The notes beneath the pieces were generated by a model. It did not search any database and had not been told where the DNA came from. It saw only the letters and a program-made list of their open reading frames with translations. This document shows, piece after piece, positions 27,069 through 36,935 of a stretch of DNA of 64,000 nt; the first letter of the stretch is position 1; every line of letters starts with the position of its first letter. The stretch is taken from the NCBI RefSeq assembly GCF_900105685.1, contig NZ_LT629781.1, positions 2,356,001-2,420,000 of the forward strand, given 5' to 3'. The translations under genes were made by a program, and so were the position numbers. The DNA comes from Verrucomicrobium sp. GAS474 (GTDB lineage Bacteria; Verrucomicrobiota; Verrucomicrobiia; Methylacidiphilales; GAS474).

Positions 27069-27962
27069 TTACCTCTGCGTCGACAGCACCCGTTTCCGAT
27101 CCCGCCAGATGCGGGGGGAGAGGCCGACGATTTTCCGGAAGGTCCGGTTGAAGTGGGCGACGGAGCCGAAGCCGCATTGAACGGCGATGTCCTGGATCCG
27201 GAGGCCGGGGGCGGCGAGGAGTTCCTGCGCGCGGTCGATCCGGGCCTGGGCGAGGTATTTCTTGAACGGGACGCCGGTCGACTTGTGGAACGTCTTGCAC
27301 AGGTGGAAGGTGCTGACGTGGAGCCGGGCGGCCATCTCGCCGAGGGAGAGCGGGGTGGTGAGGTGGTCGTGGATGTGGCGCTTGGCCCCGGCGACGATGG
27401 GGGGCTCGGTCGTCTCCTCCTCGACGGCGATCCGGTTGGCGATGGCGGAGAGCTGCTCCGCGAGGAGTTCGAGCAGGTGGACGATCGCCTTGTATTGGGA
27501 GGCGGGAAAGACGGGGCTGCGGAGGTAGGCGCTGCGGAATTCCTCGGCGGGGACGACGTTCCCCTGCAGGCGGGGGGCGACTTTCCGGAACCGCTCCGGG
27601 AGGTCGGCGGTGGGGGAGAGGGAGACCTGGCCCGTCTGGAGGAAGCCGATGACGCGGCCCCCGGCGCGGAGGGGGACGATCGAGTCGTGGAGCCCGGCGA
27701 AGCACTCGAGCGTGACGCTTTTCTCGTGGCCCCCGGCGACGAGCTTCTTCTGCATCTCGACACATCCCTCGCACCCTCCCTCGCGGAGGCCGGCGAGGGC
27801 GCAGAAGGGGTTCACGTTCGCCTTCCCTTCGAGGGCGTGATGGCCGGTCTCGCAGGCGTGGAGCTGGAGGGGGAGGCGGGTCGATTCGGTGAAGGTCTTC
27901 TCGTAATCCTGATAGACTTCGGTCTGGGCCAGCTTGCGGATGATATTGGCGCGCACCTTCAT
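27069..27962 (-). CDS. AraC-family regulator with PocR sensory domain
   Basis: A 297-residue regulator. Residues about 1-170 form a PocR-type ligand-binding domain (KLAQTEVYQDYEKTF, with the cysteine-bearing block NPFCALAGLREGGCEGCVEMQ and VTLECFAGLHDSIVPL), a PAS-like fold seen in sensors of small hydrocarbons. The last 100 residues carry two AraC helix-turn-helices (SLGEMAARLHVSTFHLCKTFHKSTG and IQDIAVQCGFGSVAHFNRTFRK). The start ATG 27962 has a GAAGG site just upstream. The gene faces the TonB receptor across 131 bp holding an inverted repeat, and precedes the GH2 gene, which it may control. Confidence 0.88.
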   Translation of the reverse strand: MKVRANIIRKLAQTEVYQDYEKTFTESTRLPLQLHACETGHHALEGKANVNPFCALAGLREGGCEGCVEMQKKLVAGGHEKSVTLECFAGLHDSIVPLRAGGRVIGFLQTGQVSLSPTADLPERFRKVAPRLQGNVVPAEEFRSAYLRSPVFPASQYKAIVHLLELLAEQLSAIANRIAVEEETTEPPIVAGAKRHIHDHLTTPLSLGEMAARLHVSTFHLCKTFHKSTGVPFKKYLAQARIDRAQELLAAPGLRIQDIAVQCGFGSVAHFNRTFRKIVGLSPRIWRDRKRVLSTQR

Positions 27963-28067
27963 GCCTTCGAGTATGAAAGCGGGAGGAGGAGGAAGTAAAC
28001 GGAATTTGGGTGCGGCAGAATGACGCTGAGGAGAGGGGGAGGGAGGTGAAGAAATGTATTGCAAGTA

Positions 28068-28101
28068 ATTTGCATTATATCTAGCACCACTAAATGCAAA
28101 T
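28068..28101. promoter_or_regulatory. Inverted repeat between PocR-AraC and TonB receptor genes
   Basis: ATTTGCAT at 28068-28075 and ATGCAAAT at 28094-28101 are perfect inverted copies, 18 bp apart. They lie just ahead of, and over, the proposed receptor start codon. This is the shape of an AraC-type operator or a hairpin; the second half overlapping ATG 28094 hints that the true start could be the ATG at 28163. Confidence 0.4.
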
Positions 28102-30301
28102 AGATTGCGTTTATTGTGGGGCCGGAAAACGGTGGGGTTGGGCGGCGGTCCTCGGCATCTCGATGGCCTGTTCCCATGCGGCCCCAGTTCCGGCGGTGTC
28201 GGGGGCTTCGGAGGTCGCCGTCCTCGACGAAGTCACCGTTGTCGGGCAGCTCGACGAGGCCCGGGAGCGGATCGTTCCGAACACGGGGGCGATGGTCTAC
28301 ACGATCACGCGGGAGCAGATCGAGGGGCAGGCGCAGGGGAACAACGTCCCCTTCGGCAAGCTCCTCCTCCGCTTCCCCGGCGTGAGCCAGGATGCGTCGG
28401 GCTCCGGGGCCGTCCATATCCGGGACGAACACGGCAACGTCCAATACCGGATCAACGACGTCTTGATCCCCGAGGGGATCACCGGCTTCGGGAGCGAGTT
28501 CGACACCCGCTTCGCCGACCGGGTCGACCTGATCACGGGGGCCTTGCCCGCGCAGTACGGCCTGCGGACGACGGGGATCGTCGACATCCACACGAAGAGC
28601 GGGGCCTTCGACCCGGGCGGCGAGGTCGGGATGTACGGCGGGAGCAACGGCACCGTCCGTCCCAGCTTTGAATACGGCGGCGTCGCCGGGAAGGGGAAGA
28701 CGAACTATTATGTCTCCGGCAGCTACCTCCAGAACGAGATGGGGATCGAGAACCCGACGGCCTCCCACACGGCGCTCCACGACGACACGGAGCAATATCG
28801 GGGCTTCGCCTATCTGTCCCGCCTCCTCGACGACACGAGCCGGGTCAGCGTGATCACGGGGACGGCCTACAACCAGTTCAACATCCCCGACACCGCCGGG
28901 TTGGAGAACGACCCGGGCGCGACCTTCTTCCCCTCGACGGCGACGCCCACGTACGCCTCCTCCGCGCTCCATGAGACGCAGATCGAGCAGAACAACTACG
29001 AGATCGTCGCCTACCAGAAGACCGTCGACGACCTCGACTTCCAGGCCGCCGCCTTCAACCGCTACAGCAACGTCTCCTTCCGGCCCGATTGGGCGGGCGA
29101 CCTCTATTTCAACGGCGTGGCGGGAAGCCTCGACCGGAGCATCATGACGAACGGCTTCCAGCTCGACAGCCGCTACCGGCTGACCGAGGCCCATACGGTG
29201 CGCGGCGGGGCGCTCTTCACGGCGCAGGGGGCGCGGCAGGGGGCCGTCACCTCGGTCTTCGCGACCGACGCGACCGGGGCTCCGACGGGCGATCCCTATG
29301 CCGTGGCGAGCCGGTCCTACCAGAATGCCTACTCCTACGGCCTCTACCTTCAGGACGAATGGAAGGTGACGAAGGCGTGGACGGTGAACTTCGGCGGCCG
29401 CCTCGACCTCTACGAGGGACAGGTCTCGCAGAACCAGATCAGCCCGCGGGTGAACAGCACCTACGAGTTCAACGACCGGACGACGGTCCACGCCGGGTAT
29501 GCCAGCTACTTCACGCCGCCGCCACTGGAGAACGTCAACTCGGCAACGGTGAGCCAGTTCGACGGGACGACGAATTCCTCCAGCGCCCTCGTTGGGCTGC
29601 CGAACGACCCGGTCCGGGCGGAGCGGTCCCATTACTTCGACGCCGGGATCGTCCACCAGGTGACGAAGGAATACCAGATCGGCCTCGACGGCTATTACAA
29701 GATCGCCCAGAACCTGATCGACGACGGGCAGTTCGGCGCGGCCCCGATCCTCACGGCGTTCAACTACCGTCGGGCGGAGATCGCCGGGGTTGAGCTGAGC
29801 CAGAACTATACGAAGGGCGGCTTCAGCGCCTACGGCAACGTCTCCCTCCAGCAGGCGCGGGGGACCGGGATCAACTCGGCCCAGGCCCCGCTCTTCGGAA
29901 CGAGCCAGGAGGGAGTCGACGCCTACAACTATATCGCGGCGAACAAGGTCTACCTCGACCACGACCAGCGGTGGACCGGCTCGGCGGGGCTCTCCTACCT
30001 GATGAACGAGACGCGGCCCTATGCGGAGCTGGTTGTCGGCAGCGGCCTGCGGAAGGACGGGGTCGACGACAACGGCGTCGCGGTTCCCAACGGCGGCATC
30101 TTGGATGCCTACGACAACGTCAATATCGGCGTCGAGCAGACCTTCCGGTTCGCGGGCGCGCCCAATCTCAAGGCCCGCTTCGACATCGTGAACCTCTTCG
30201 ATCAGGTCTACTTCCTCCGGGACGGGAGCGGGATCGGCGTCGGGGCGGCCCAGTACGGGGCGCGGCGCGGGTTTTACGGCGGGATCACCTATTCGTTTTG
30301 A
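28094..30301 (+). CDS. TonB-dependent receptor
   Basis: Outer-membrane receptor that imports a substrate with energy from TonB. The 735-residue product has a signal region (AAVLGISMACSHA), a TonB-box-like EVTVVGQ near residue 50, a plug domain (PNTGAMVYTITREQIEGQ, IRDEHGNVQYRINDVLIPEG, and DLITGALPAQYGLRTTGIVDI), and a 22-strand barrel to the C-terminal aromatic SF. DRVDLITGALPAQYG is the typical plug end. The gene is 131 bp from the divergent PocR-AraC gene, and mbfA begins 31 bp after it. The ligand is not evident; the neighbour suggests iron or another metal complex, but the AraC partner could point to an organic ligand. An alternative start at 28163 is possible. Confidence 0.88.
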   Translation: MQIDCVYCGAGKRWGWAAVLGISMACSHAAPVPAVSGASEVAVLDEVTVVGQLDEARERIVPNTGAMVYTITREQIEGQAQGNNVPFGKLLLRFPGVSQDASGSGAVHIRDEHGNVQYRINDVLIPEGITGFGSEFDTRFADRVDLITGALPAQYGLRTTGIVDIHTKSGAFDPGGEVGMYGGSNGTVRPSFEYGGVAGKGKTNYYVSGSYLQNEMGIENPTASHTALHDDTEQYRGFAYLSRLLDDTSRVSVITGTAYNQFNIPDTAGLENDPGATFFPSTATPTYASSALHETQIEQNNYEIVAYQKTVDDLDFQAAAFNRYSNVSFRPDWAGDLYFNGVAGSLDRSIMTNGFQLDSRYRLTEAHTVRGGALFTAQGARQGAVTSVFATDATGAPTGDPYAVASRSYQNAYSYGLYLQDEWKVTKAWTVNFGGRLDLYEGQVSQNQISPRVNSTYEFNDRTTVHAGYASYFTPPPLENVNSATVSQFDGTTNSSSALVGLPNDPVRAERSHYFDAGIVHQVTKEYQIGLDGYYKIAQNLIDDGQFGAAPILTAFNYRRAEIAGVELSQNYTKGGFSAYGNVSLQQARGTGINSAQAPLFGTSQEGVDAYNYIAANKVYLDHDQRWTGSAGLSYLMNETRPYAELVVGSGLRKDGVDDNGVAVPNGGILDAYDNVNIGVEQTFRFAGAPNLKARFDIVNLFDQVYFLRDGSGIGVGAAQYGARRGFYGGITYSF

Positions 30302-30332
30302 CCCGTTCCGTCTCCCGGTTTAGGGTCGCGCC

Positions 30333-31280
30333 ATGTCTAAGGCGTTCAAGGAACTGACGGCGGCCGAGGTGCTCGCCCTCGCGATTTCCCAGGAGGAAGA
30401 GGATAGCCGGATCTACGGCCAGTTCGCCCAGCGGGTCGCGGCCGATTATCCCGAGACCGCCGCCGCCCTGCGCCACATGCAGGAGGAGGAGGCGGAACAC
30501 GGCGCGCGGCTGACCGAGGCCTATCACCGCTGGTTCGGTCCCCACATCCCGCTGATCCGCCGCCAGGACGTGAAGGGCTACATCCGCCGCAAGCCGCTCT
30601 GGCTGGCGAAGGTGCTGACCGTCTCGCAGATCCGGGCCGAGGTCCATCGGATGGAGGCCGATGCCTGCGATTTCTATACCGCCGCCATCGGGAAGACGAA
30701 CGACCCGATCCTCCGCTCCTTCCTCGTGAAGCTGGCGGAGGAGGAGGGGAAGCATGCCGACCTCGCCGAGGCCTTCGAGGAGAAGCGGATCGCCGGGGGA
30801 GGGGACAAGGAGGAGAAGCGGCGCTTCGTCCTCCAATACGTCCAGCCCGGGCTGGCCGGGTTGATGGACGGATCGGTCTCGACCCTCGCGCCGGTCTTTG
30901 CGGCGGCCTTCGCGACGCAGAGCAGCCATGACGCCTTCCTGGTCGGCCTCGCCGCCTCGCTCGGCGCGGGGATCAGCATGGGCTTTGCCGAGGCGCTCTC
31001 CGACGACGGCGTCCTCAGCGGGCGCGGCAAGCCGTTGATGCGCGGCGCGATCTGCGGCCTCATGACGACGGCAGGCGGCATCGGCCACACGATTCCCTAT
31101 CTCATTTCCGATTTCCGCCTCGCGACGGGGATCGCCGTCGGCGTGGTGGCCGTCGAGCTGGCCGTGATCTCGTGGGTCCGTCATCGCTACATGGAGACGT
31201 CGCTGTTTTCGGCGGCGATCCAGGTGGGGATCGGGGGGGCGGTGGTCTTTCTGGTGGGGTGGGTGATTGGGTCGTTTTAG
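30333..31280 (+). CDS. mbfA: MbfA-type ferritin-like/VIT1 iron exporter
   Basis: Membrane iron(II) exporter that moves ferrous iron out of the cytoplasm, in MbfA coupled to a rubrerythrin-like domain. The 315-residue protein is a fusion. Residues 1-160 form the ferritin-like four-helix domain with Glu/His ligands ([43 protein letters not shown]). Residues 165-315 form the VIT1/CCC1-like domain ([35 protein letters not shown], then three hydrophobic helices). The gene follows the TonB receptor by 31 bp. The first structured repeat begins at the base after its stop codon. Confidence 0.9.
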   Translation: MSKAFKELTAAEVLALAISQEEEDSRIYGQFAQRVAADYPETAAALRHMQEEEAEHGARLTEAYHRWFGPHIPLIRRQDVKGYIRRKPLWLAKVLTVSQIRAEVHRMEADACDFYTAAIGKTNDPILRSFLVKLAEEEGKHADLAEAFEEKRIAGGGDKEEKRRFVLQYVQPGLAGLMDGSVSTLAPVFAAAFATQSSHDAFLVGLAASLGAGISMGFAEALSDDGVLSGRGKPLMRGAICGLMTTAGGIGHTIPYLISDFRLATGIAVGVVAVELAVISWVRHRYMETSLFSAAIQVGIGGAVVFLVGWVIGSF

Positions 31281-31560
31281 GGGGACATGCGGTTTTCTGC
31301 TAGGCGGTCCGCCTCCCTGGATGGCAAGGGGGTGGGGCAGCCCTTCGGGACCTGCGCGGTCAACCCTGTACAGCTGGAGGCGATCCGCTTTAACGCCACA
31401 GAGGGGCTTCGCCCCTCCGTGACCTCCCCTTCTGAGGGCCTTAACTAGGCGGACGCGTTTCCCCCCTGCGCCGCGTCTCCTAACTGGATTAATATCCGCT
31501 GCTTCCCAAGCGTCCGAGGGTACGTATTGAAGGGGTAGCGGTACCAATACGCCTAGACTC
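31281..31560 (+). repeat. Structured intergenic repeat, copy 1 (core 31342-31446)
   Basis: This 330 bp non-coding gap between mbfA and icd holds no plausible gene. Its core matches, in inverted orientation, the gap at 39164-39417. Conserved blocks in order: CCTTCGGGACC (31342), CCCTGTACAGCTGGA (31364), the hairpin GAGGGGC-TTC-GCCCCTC (31401-31417), GACCTCCCC and GGGCCTTAACT (ends 31446). A hairpin with arms AAGGG/CCCTT precedes the first block; another with arms GGCG/CGCC lies between the second block and the conserved hairpin. No T-tract follows, so it is not an intrinsic terminator. The 3' half contains modules also found in copy 2 but arranged differently. The right part probably also holds the icd promoter. 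Confidence 0.75.
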
Positions 31561-31610
31561 CTATCTTGCCAACGCCGGGAAAGTGGCCTTACTCTCTCCC
31601 CTCTACACTT

Positions 31611-32864
<1,254 letters not shown>

Positions 32865-32900
32865 TCGCCCGTCCTCCGGCCTTCCGGAGGAAAGAGGAGA

Positions 32901-32936
32901 GCCCCGGTCCTGGAAACAGGGCCGGGGCTTTTTTTT
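32901..32936 (+). terminator. Intrinsic terminator after icd
   Basis: Stem GCCCCGG(T)CCTG / CAGG(G)CCGGGGC with GAAA tetraloop and one mismatch, followed by eight T's. Confidence 0.92.
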
Positions 32937-32964
32937 GTCCCGAAGCGCGGTATAGTCCCTTCCT

Positions 32965-33777
32965 ATGATTCCTCTCGAAGACGCCTACAGTGATATCCTC
33001 GGCAAAGCGCAGCGCGGACTGGGGCTCGACGATGGCGCCGTCGCCGCCGCCGTGGGGATCGGGAGGGAGGCGTGGCTGAAGGTGAGGGGCGGGCAGTACG
33101 ACGAGGCGGCGGTCCGCAAGGCGGCCCCGGTCCTCGGCCTCGATGCCGACCGGCTGGTCGCGATCGCGAAGGAGGCCTGGCATCCCCGCGTGGCGATGCC
33201 GAAGGGCGTCGCCCGGGCGACGACCGAGTTCAGCGGGGGGACGGTGAACGCCTACGTCGTCTGGTGCCCGGAGACGAGGGAGGCGGCGCTCTTCGATACC
33301 GGGATGGACCGGACGCCGCTGTTGCAGATCATCCGGGAACAGGGCCTCACGCCCCGCTTCCTCTTCATCACCCACACCCACGTCGACCACATCGCGGAGC
33401 TCCCCGCCCTGGCGAAGGAGACGGGGACGGCCCCGGCGCTGGTCCACCGGAACGGCGACATCGGGGGGGTGAAGCTCTTCGAGTGGGGGGCGAAGTTCAC
33501 CCTCGGCAAGCTGACGATCTCGACCCTCCAGACGACGGGCCATGCCGACGACGGTACGACGTTCGTGATCGACGGCCTGGCGGTCCCCGTCGCCATCGTC
33601 GGCGATGCGCTTTTCGCGGGCTCGATGGGGGGAGGGATGGTCTCCTATGCCGAGGCGCTGAAGACGAACCGGGCGAATCTATTTACATTGCCCGATGCGA
33701 CGGTGATCTGTTCCGGCCACGGTCCCCTGACGACGCTGGGGCAGGAACGCCGTCATAATCCATTCTACGCCGTATAG
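32965..33777 (+). CDS. MBL-fold metallo-hydrolase with N-terminal HTH-like domain
   Basis: A 270-residue cytoplasmic protein. The metallo-beta-lactamase fold starts near residue 80: LFDTGMD, the metal motif THTHVDH, TTGHADDG, GDALFAGS and the final SGHGPLTTLG supply the Asp and His ligands, so it can bind two metals. The first 70 residues read GLDDGAVAAAVGIGREAWLKVRGGQYDEAAVRKAAPVLGLDADRLVAIA, which looks like an XRE-type helix-turn-helix (AAVGIGREAWLKVRGG). A hydrolase (glyoxalase II-like, lactonase or similar) with a built-in DNA- or protein-binding domain is inferred. No neighbour explains the substrate. About 265 bp of AT-rich sequence separate it from the histidine kinase. Confidence 0.8.
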   Translation: MIPLEDAYSDILGKAQRGLGLDDGAVAAAVGIGREAWLKVRGGQYDEAAVRKAAPVLGLDADRLVAIAKEAWHPRVAMPKGVARATTEFSGGTVNAYVVWCPETREAALFDTGMDRTPLLQIIREQGLTPRFLFITHTHVDHIAELPALAKETGTAPALVHRNGDIGGVKLFEWGAKFTLGKLTISTLQTTGHADDGTTFVIDGLAVPVAIVGDALFAGSMGGGMVSYAEALKTNRANLFTLPDATVICSGHGPLTTLGQERRHNPFYAV

Positions 33778-34043
33778 CGGTACCTAGGGTGGTGGATGAT
33801 TTAGGGCGTTGATTAATAAGGGGTTGTCCATTCGTACAAAATGCGAGTTTTTCCGCTGGAGTTACTCGTGTTTCCTGAGATGAAAAAATGATTGTGTTAA
33901 TCAGAAAATTCATCTTCTATCCCGCTGTTTGCTTCTGATCTTCAAGACTTTCGACTTGGAGAGCGGCGCAAAGGGGCCGGGGCGCATGGACGTGCGCTGA
34001 TCGGAGCGAAGAAACAAGATGTTTGATTGGGATCAGGCGCTCT

Positions 34044-36272
34044 ATGTCTTGGAAAAACTGGATGGCGGCGGAGATCAATCCGGGCCGCGTCGATGCGAAA
34101 TCGGAGAAGATTCTCTCCGGTGAGCGCACCCGTCTCGATTCCCTGTTAACCCGTTTCCTCGTCCTGCAGTGGGCCGTCCTCATCGGGATCGCCCTGTTCT
34201 GGACGAGCGGAAGCGCCCCCTCTTCCTTCACCGTTTTCTCGTCCCGCCTCTGGGACGCCCTGATCCTGGGGGCCGGGGTCATCCTTGTTCCCGCCTGGAT
34301 GGGGTTCACCTGGCCGGGGCGGAAGGTGACCCATTACGCCCTTGCCGTGGCCCAGATGGGGGTGGCCGCCCTCCTCATCCATCTCTGCGGCGGACGGGCC
34401 GAGGCCCATTTCTATATCTTCATCTCGCTCGCCGTCCTCGCGTTCTACTGGGACGCGCGGCTCCTGCTGACGGCGGCGGCGGTGGTCTTCATCGAGCATT
34501 TCGGGATCGAGTATGCGGGCGGAGGGTGGAGGGAGAACGTGGCGGGGTTCATCGGGGAGGAGGTTCTCAGCCACGGGCTCTGGATCGCGGTGGAGACGGC
34601 TTTCCTCCTGTGGGGTGTCCAACGGATGGGCAAGTTTTTCGACGATCTGGCACTCCGGCAGATTTTCTTCGAGGAGATGGGGGAAAAGATGGGGGTCATC
34701 GCCTCGGACCGCGCCCGCGACCTGCGGGAGGCGAAGCGGCAGCTGAAGAACCTCGTCGAGCGCGCCCCGATCGGCCTCTACCGGGCCGACGCCGAGGGGA
34801 AGCTGGAGATGGCGAATCCGATGCTGGTGCGGATGCTCGGCTACGAGTCGTTCCGCGAGATGGCCGAGGCGGGGGTCCGCCTTTCGGCCCCGCTCCTCGC
34901 CGAGGCGGCGGCGGCCCCGCGCGGCGCCGTCCGGAGCCGCAACGGGGTCTGGGAAAAGAAGGAGGGGGCGGTGCTCCACGTCCGGGAGAATCTCCAGGTG
35001 GTCCGCAACGACGCGGGCGAGGTCGTCTGCTACGACGGCTCCCTGGAGGACGTGACCGACCGGAAGGCGCTGGAGGAGCGTTACCTCCAGGCGCAGAAGG
35101 TGCAGGCCCTCGGCCAGCTGGCCGGCGGCGTCGCCCATGATTTCAACAATATCCTGACGGTGATCGCCGGCTGCACGGAGATGCTGGAGGAGGATGTCCC
35201 CGGCCCCGTGGTCTTCGGCTACACGAAGGAGATCCGGCAGGCGACCGACCAGGCGACCGACATGACGCGGCAGCTCCTCGCCTTCAGCCGGAAGCAGGAG
35301 TTCCAGGTGAAGGTCTTCTCGGTGAACTCGGTGATCGAGGGGATGGACAAGATGATCCGGCGGCTGGTCGGGGAGCGGATCGACTTCGAGTTCCACGGCG
35401 AGGCCGACCTTTGGCGGGTGAAGGCCGATTCGGGCCAGATCCAGCAGGTGCTGATGAACCTCGCGGTGAACGCGCGGGACGCGATGCCCGACGGCGGGAA
35501 GCTGCGGCTGGAGACGGCGAACGTTGCCTTCGACGAGGCGGCGGCCCAGCTCTACCCCGAGATCACGCCGGGCGATTACGTGGTGGTCTCGGTGAGCGAC
35601 ACCGGCTGCGGGATGTCGCCCGAGGTGCGGTCGCGCATCTTCGAGCCGTTCTTCACGACGAAGGAGGTCGGGAAGGGGACCGGCCTCGGCCTGGCGACCT
35701 GCTACGGCATCGTCCAGCAGAGCGGCGGCCACATCACGGTCTACAGCGAGCCCGACCACGGGACGACGTTCCGGGTCTACCTTCCCCGCAACGGCGAGGC
35801 CGAGACGGCGATGGTCGCGCCGGTGCGGACGGGGATGCCGAAGGGGCGGGGGGAGACGATCCTCCTGGCCGAGGACGAGCCGATGGTCCGCACGTTCGTC
35901 GAGAAGGCGCTGACTTCCCTCGGCTACAAGGTCTACGTCGAGCCGAACGGGCAGGCGGCGATGGAGCGGTTCTTCACCCTGAAGCGGGTCGACCTCCTCT
36001 TCGTCGACGTCTTCATGCCGGAGATGGGCGGGATCGAGCTGGTGACGCAGCTCCGCCGGATCGAGCCCGACATCCGGGTCCTCTTCACCTCGGGCCACGC
36101 GAACGAGACCTTCCCCGGCCACGCCCTCGACGGGCGGCGGACCGATTTCATCGCGAAGCCCTACACCGTCATCTCCCTGGTCGAGAAGATCCAGGCGATG
36201 CTCCGGGGCGGCGGCGATCTGGAGCCGGCCCTGCAAAAGGGCTTCATGGCGATGAGCGGCCTGAAAAAGTAG
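34044..36272 (+). CDS. Hybrid sensor histidine kinase (membrane sensor-PAS-HisKA-HATPase-REC)
   Basis: A 742-residue hybrid kinase. A membrane region of about six helices opens it; it contains [25 protein letters not shown], a GGR-x-x-AHF pattern I do not know by name. A PAS domain ([24 protein letters not shown]) is followed by HisKA with phosphoacceptor His in [13 protein letters not shown], HATPase ([36 protein letters not shown]), and a C-terminal receiver with phospho-Asp in [13 protein letters not shown]. The TTG at 34023 opens the frame, but ATG 34044 (MSWKNW) with AGG six bases ahead is preferred. It has no partner regulator next to it. Ligand and output are unknown. Confidence 0.88.
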   Translation: MSWKNWMAAEINPGRVDAKSEKILSGERTRLDSLLTRFLVLQWAVLIGIALFWTSGSAPSSFTVFSSRLWDALILGAGVILVPAWMGFTWPGRKVTHYALAVAQMGVAALLIHLCGGRAEAHFYIFISLAVLAFYWDARLLLTAAAVVFIEHFGIEYAGGGWRENVAGFIGEEVLSHGLWIAVETAFLLWGVQRMGKFFDDLALRQIFFEEMGEKMGVIASDRARDLREAKRQLKNLVERAPIGLYRADAEGKLEMANPMLVRMLGYESFREMAEAGVRLSAPLLAEAAAAPRGAVRSRNGVWEKKEGAVLHVRENLQVVRNDAGEVVCYDGSLEDVTDRKALEERYLQAQKVQALGQLAGGVAHDFNNILTVIAGCTEMLEEDVPGPVVFGYTKEIRQATDQATDMTRQLLAFSRKQEFQVKVFSVNSVIEGMDKMIRRLVGERIDFEFHGEADLWRVKADSGQIQQVLMNLAVNARDAMPDGGKLRLETANVAFDEAAAQLYPEITPGDYVVVSVSDTGCGMSPEVRSRIFEPFFTTKEVGKGTGLGLATCYGIVQQSGGHITVYSEPDHGTTFRVYLPRNGEAETAMVAPVRTGMPKGRGETILLAEDEPMVRTFVEKALTSLGYKVYVEPNGQAAMERFFTLKRVDLLFVDVFMPEMGGIELVTQLRRIEPDIRVLFTSGHANETFPGHALDGRRTDFIAKPYTVISLVEKIQAMLRGGGDLEPALQKGFMAMSGLKK

Positions 36273-36486
36273 GGACCCTCTCCGGAAGGGGGGGGTGAAA
36301 GAAAAGCTTGCAAAAGCTTTAAAATCGCTACCTTGATTTTTTTAGGACTCGGTTTGCCGATTCGAAGCCCGTCAGATCTTCAGTTGAAGGAATGTTCAGT
36401 GATGATTCGCGTCCCGATGGCTCGGGGCCAGGCAGAGGAAACGGACAACAGGTCGATACTTAGATAGCCAGAAAGTCTTATTCATC

Positions 36487-36867
36487 ATGAGCACGAAACT
36501 CTACGTCGGGAATCTCTCCTTCAACACCTCGGAAGAGGAAGTGCGGGATATCTTCTCCCAATATGGCAACGTCACCGAATCGACGTTGATCATCGACAAG
36601 CTCACGGGGCGCTCCCGCGGTTTTGCCTTTGTCTCCTATGACTCCGAAGCCGCCGCCGAGGCCGCTATCGCGAAGCTCGACGGCCAGGACGTCGGCGGCC
36701 GCCGCCTGACGGTCAACATCGCCCGCCCGAAGGAAGATCGTCCCTCCTTCGGCGGCGGCGGCGGTGGTCCCCGCCACGGTGGTGGCGGCGGCGGATACGG
36801 CGGCGGCGGCGGTGGCCGCGGGCCTCGCCGTGACGGCGGTGGCGGTCGCGACCGCGATCGGCGCTAA
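36487..36867 (+). CDS. RRM-type glycine-rich RNA-binding protein
   Basis: A 126-residue single-RRM protein. RNP2 (KLYVGNLSF) is at residues 4-12 and RNP1 (RGFAFVSY) at 45-52; aromatic residues there stack on RNA bases. Residues 85-120 are Gly-rich repeats (GGGGGGPRHGG, GGGGGGRGPRR) and the end is RDRDRR, like cold-inducible RNA-binding proteins of cyanobacteria and plants. A 214 bp gap separates it from the histidine kinase stop; it carries no gene, and the leader is long enough for cold control. It ends in a strong terminator. It probably acts as an RNA chaperone, but the RNAs bound are unknown. Confidence 0.93.
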   Translation: MSTKLYVGNLSFNTSEEEVRDIFSQYGNVTESTLIIDKLTGRSRGFAFVSYDSEAAAEAAIAKLDGQDVGGRRLTVNIARPKEDRPSFGGGGGGPRHGGGGGGYGGGGGGRGPRRDGGGGRDRDRR

Positions 36868-36884
36868 GCACCCGGTTCGCTTTG

Positions 36885-36917
36885 AAAAAAGCCCCCTCGC
36901 AAGAGGGGGCTTTTTTT
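36885..36917 (+). terminator. Intrinsic terminator after the RRM gene
   Basis: Stem AAAAAAGCCCCCTC / GAGGGGGCTTTTTT with GCAA loop and seven T's. The neighbouring HI0933-family gene starts 18 bp after it and so must have its own promoter or read through. Confidence 0.92.
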
Positions 36918-36935
36918 GTTTCCATCGCTTCCTTC

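Noticed and set aside
26972-27763. N-terminal extension of the GH2 frame across the AraC gene
   Set aside because: The extension is Ser/Pro/Arg low complexity over a well-supported AraC regulator in another frame; the signal peptide at 26971 marks the real start.
31401-31417. Conserved hairpin as an intrinsic terminator of mbfA
   Set aside because: The stem is followed by CGTGACC rather than a T-tract, unlike the seven clear terminators in this window.
31342-31560. Possibility that the structured repeats are integron attC sites
   Set aside because: There is a superficial likeness (hairpin, position after a stop, TTAAC words), but consistent RYYYAAC and GTTRRRY boxes are not found, and there is no integrase or cassette array in the window.
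36302-36320. AAAAGCTT direct repeat and hairpin after the histidine kinase stop
   Set aside because: The stem is only A/T-rich with one GC pair core and no T-tract; too weak to call a terminator or operator.
36882-36935. Upstream extension of the HI0933-family gene
   Set aside because: It would encode residues from inside the RRM terminator hairpin; ATG 36936 is a better start.
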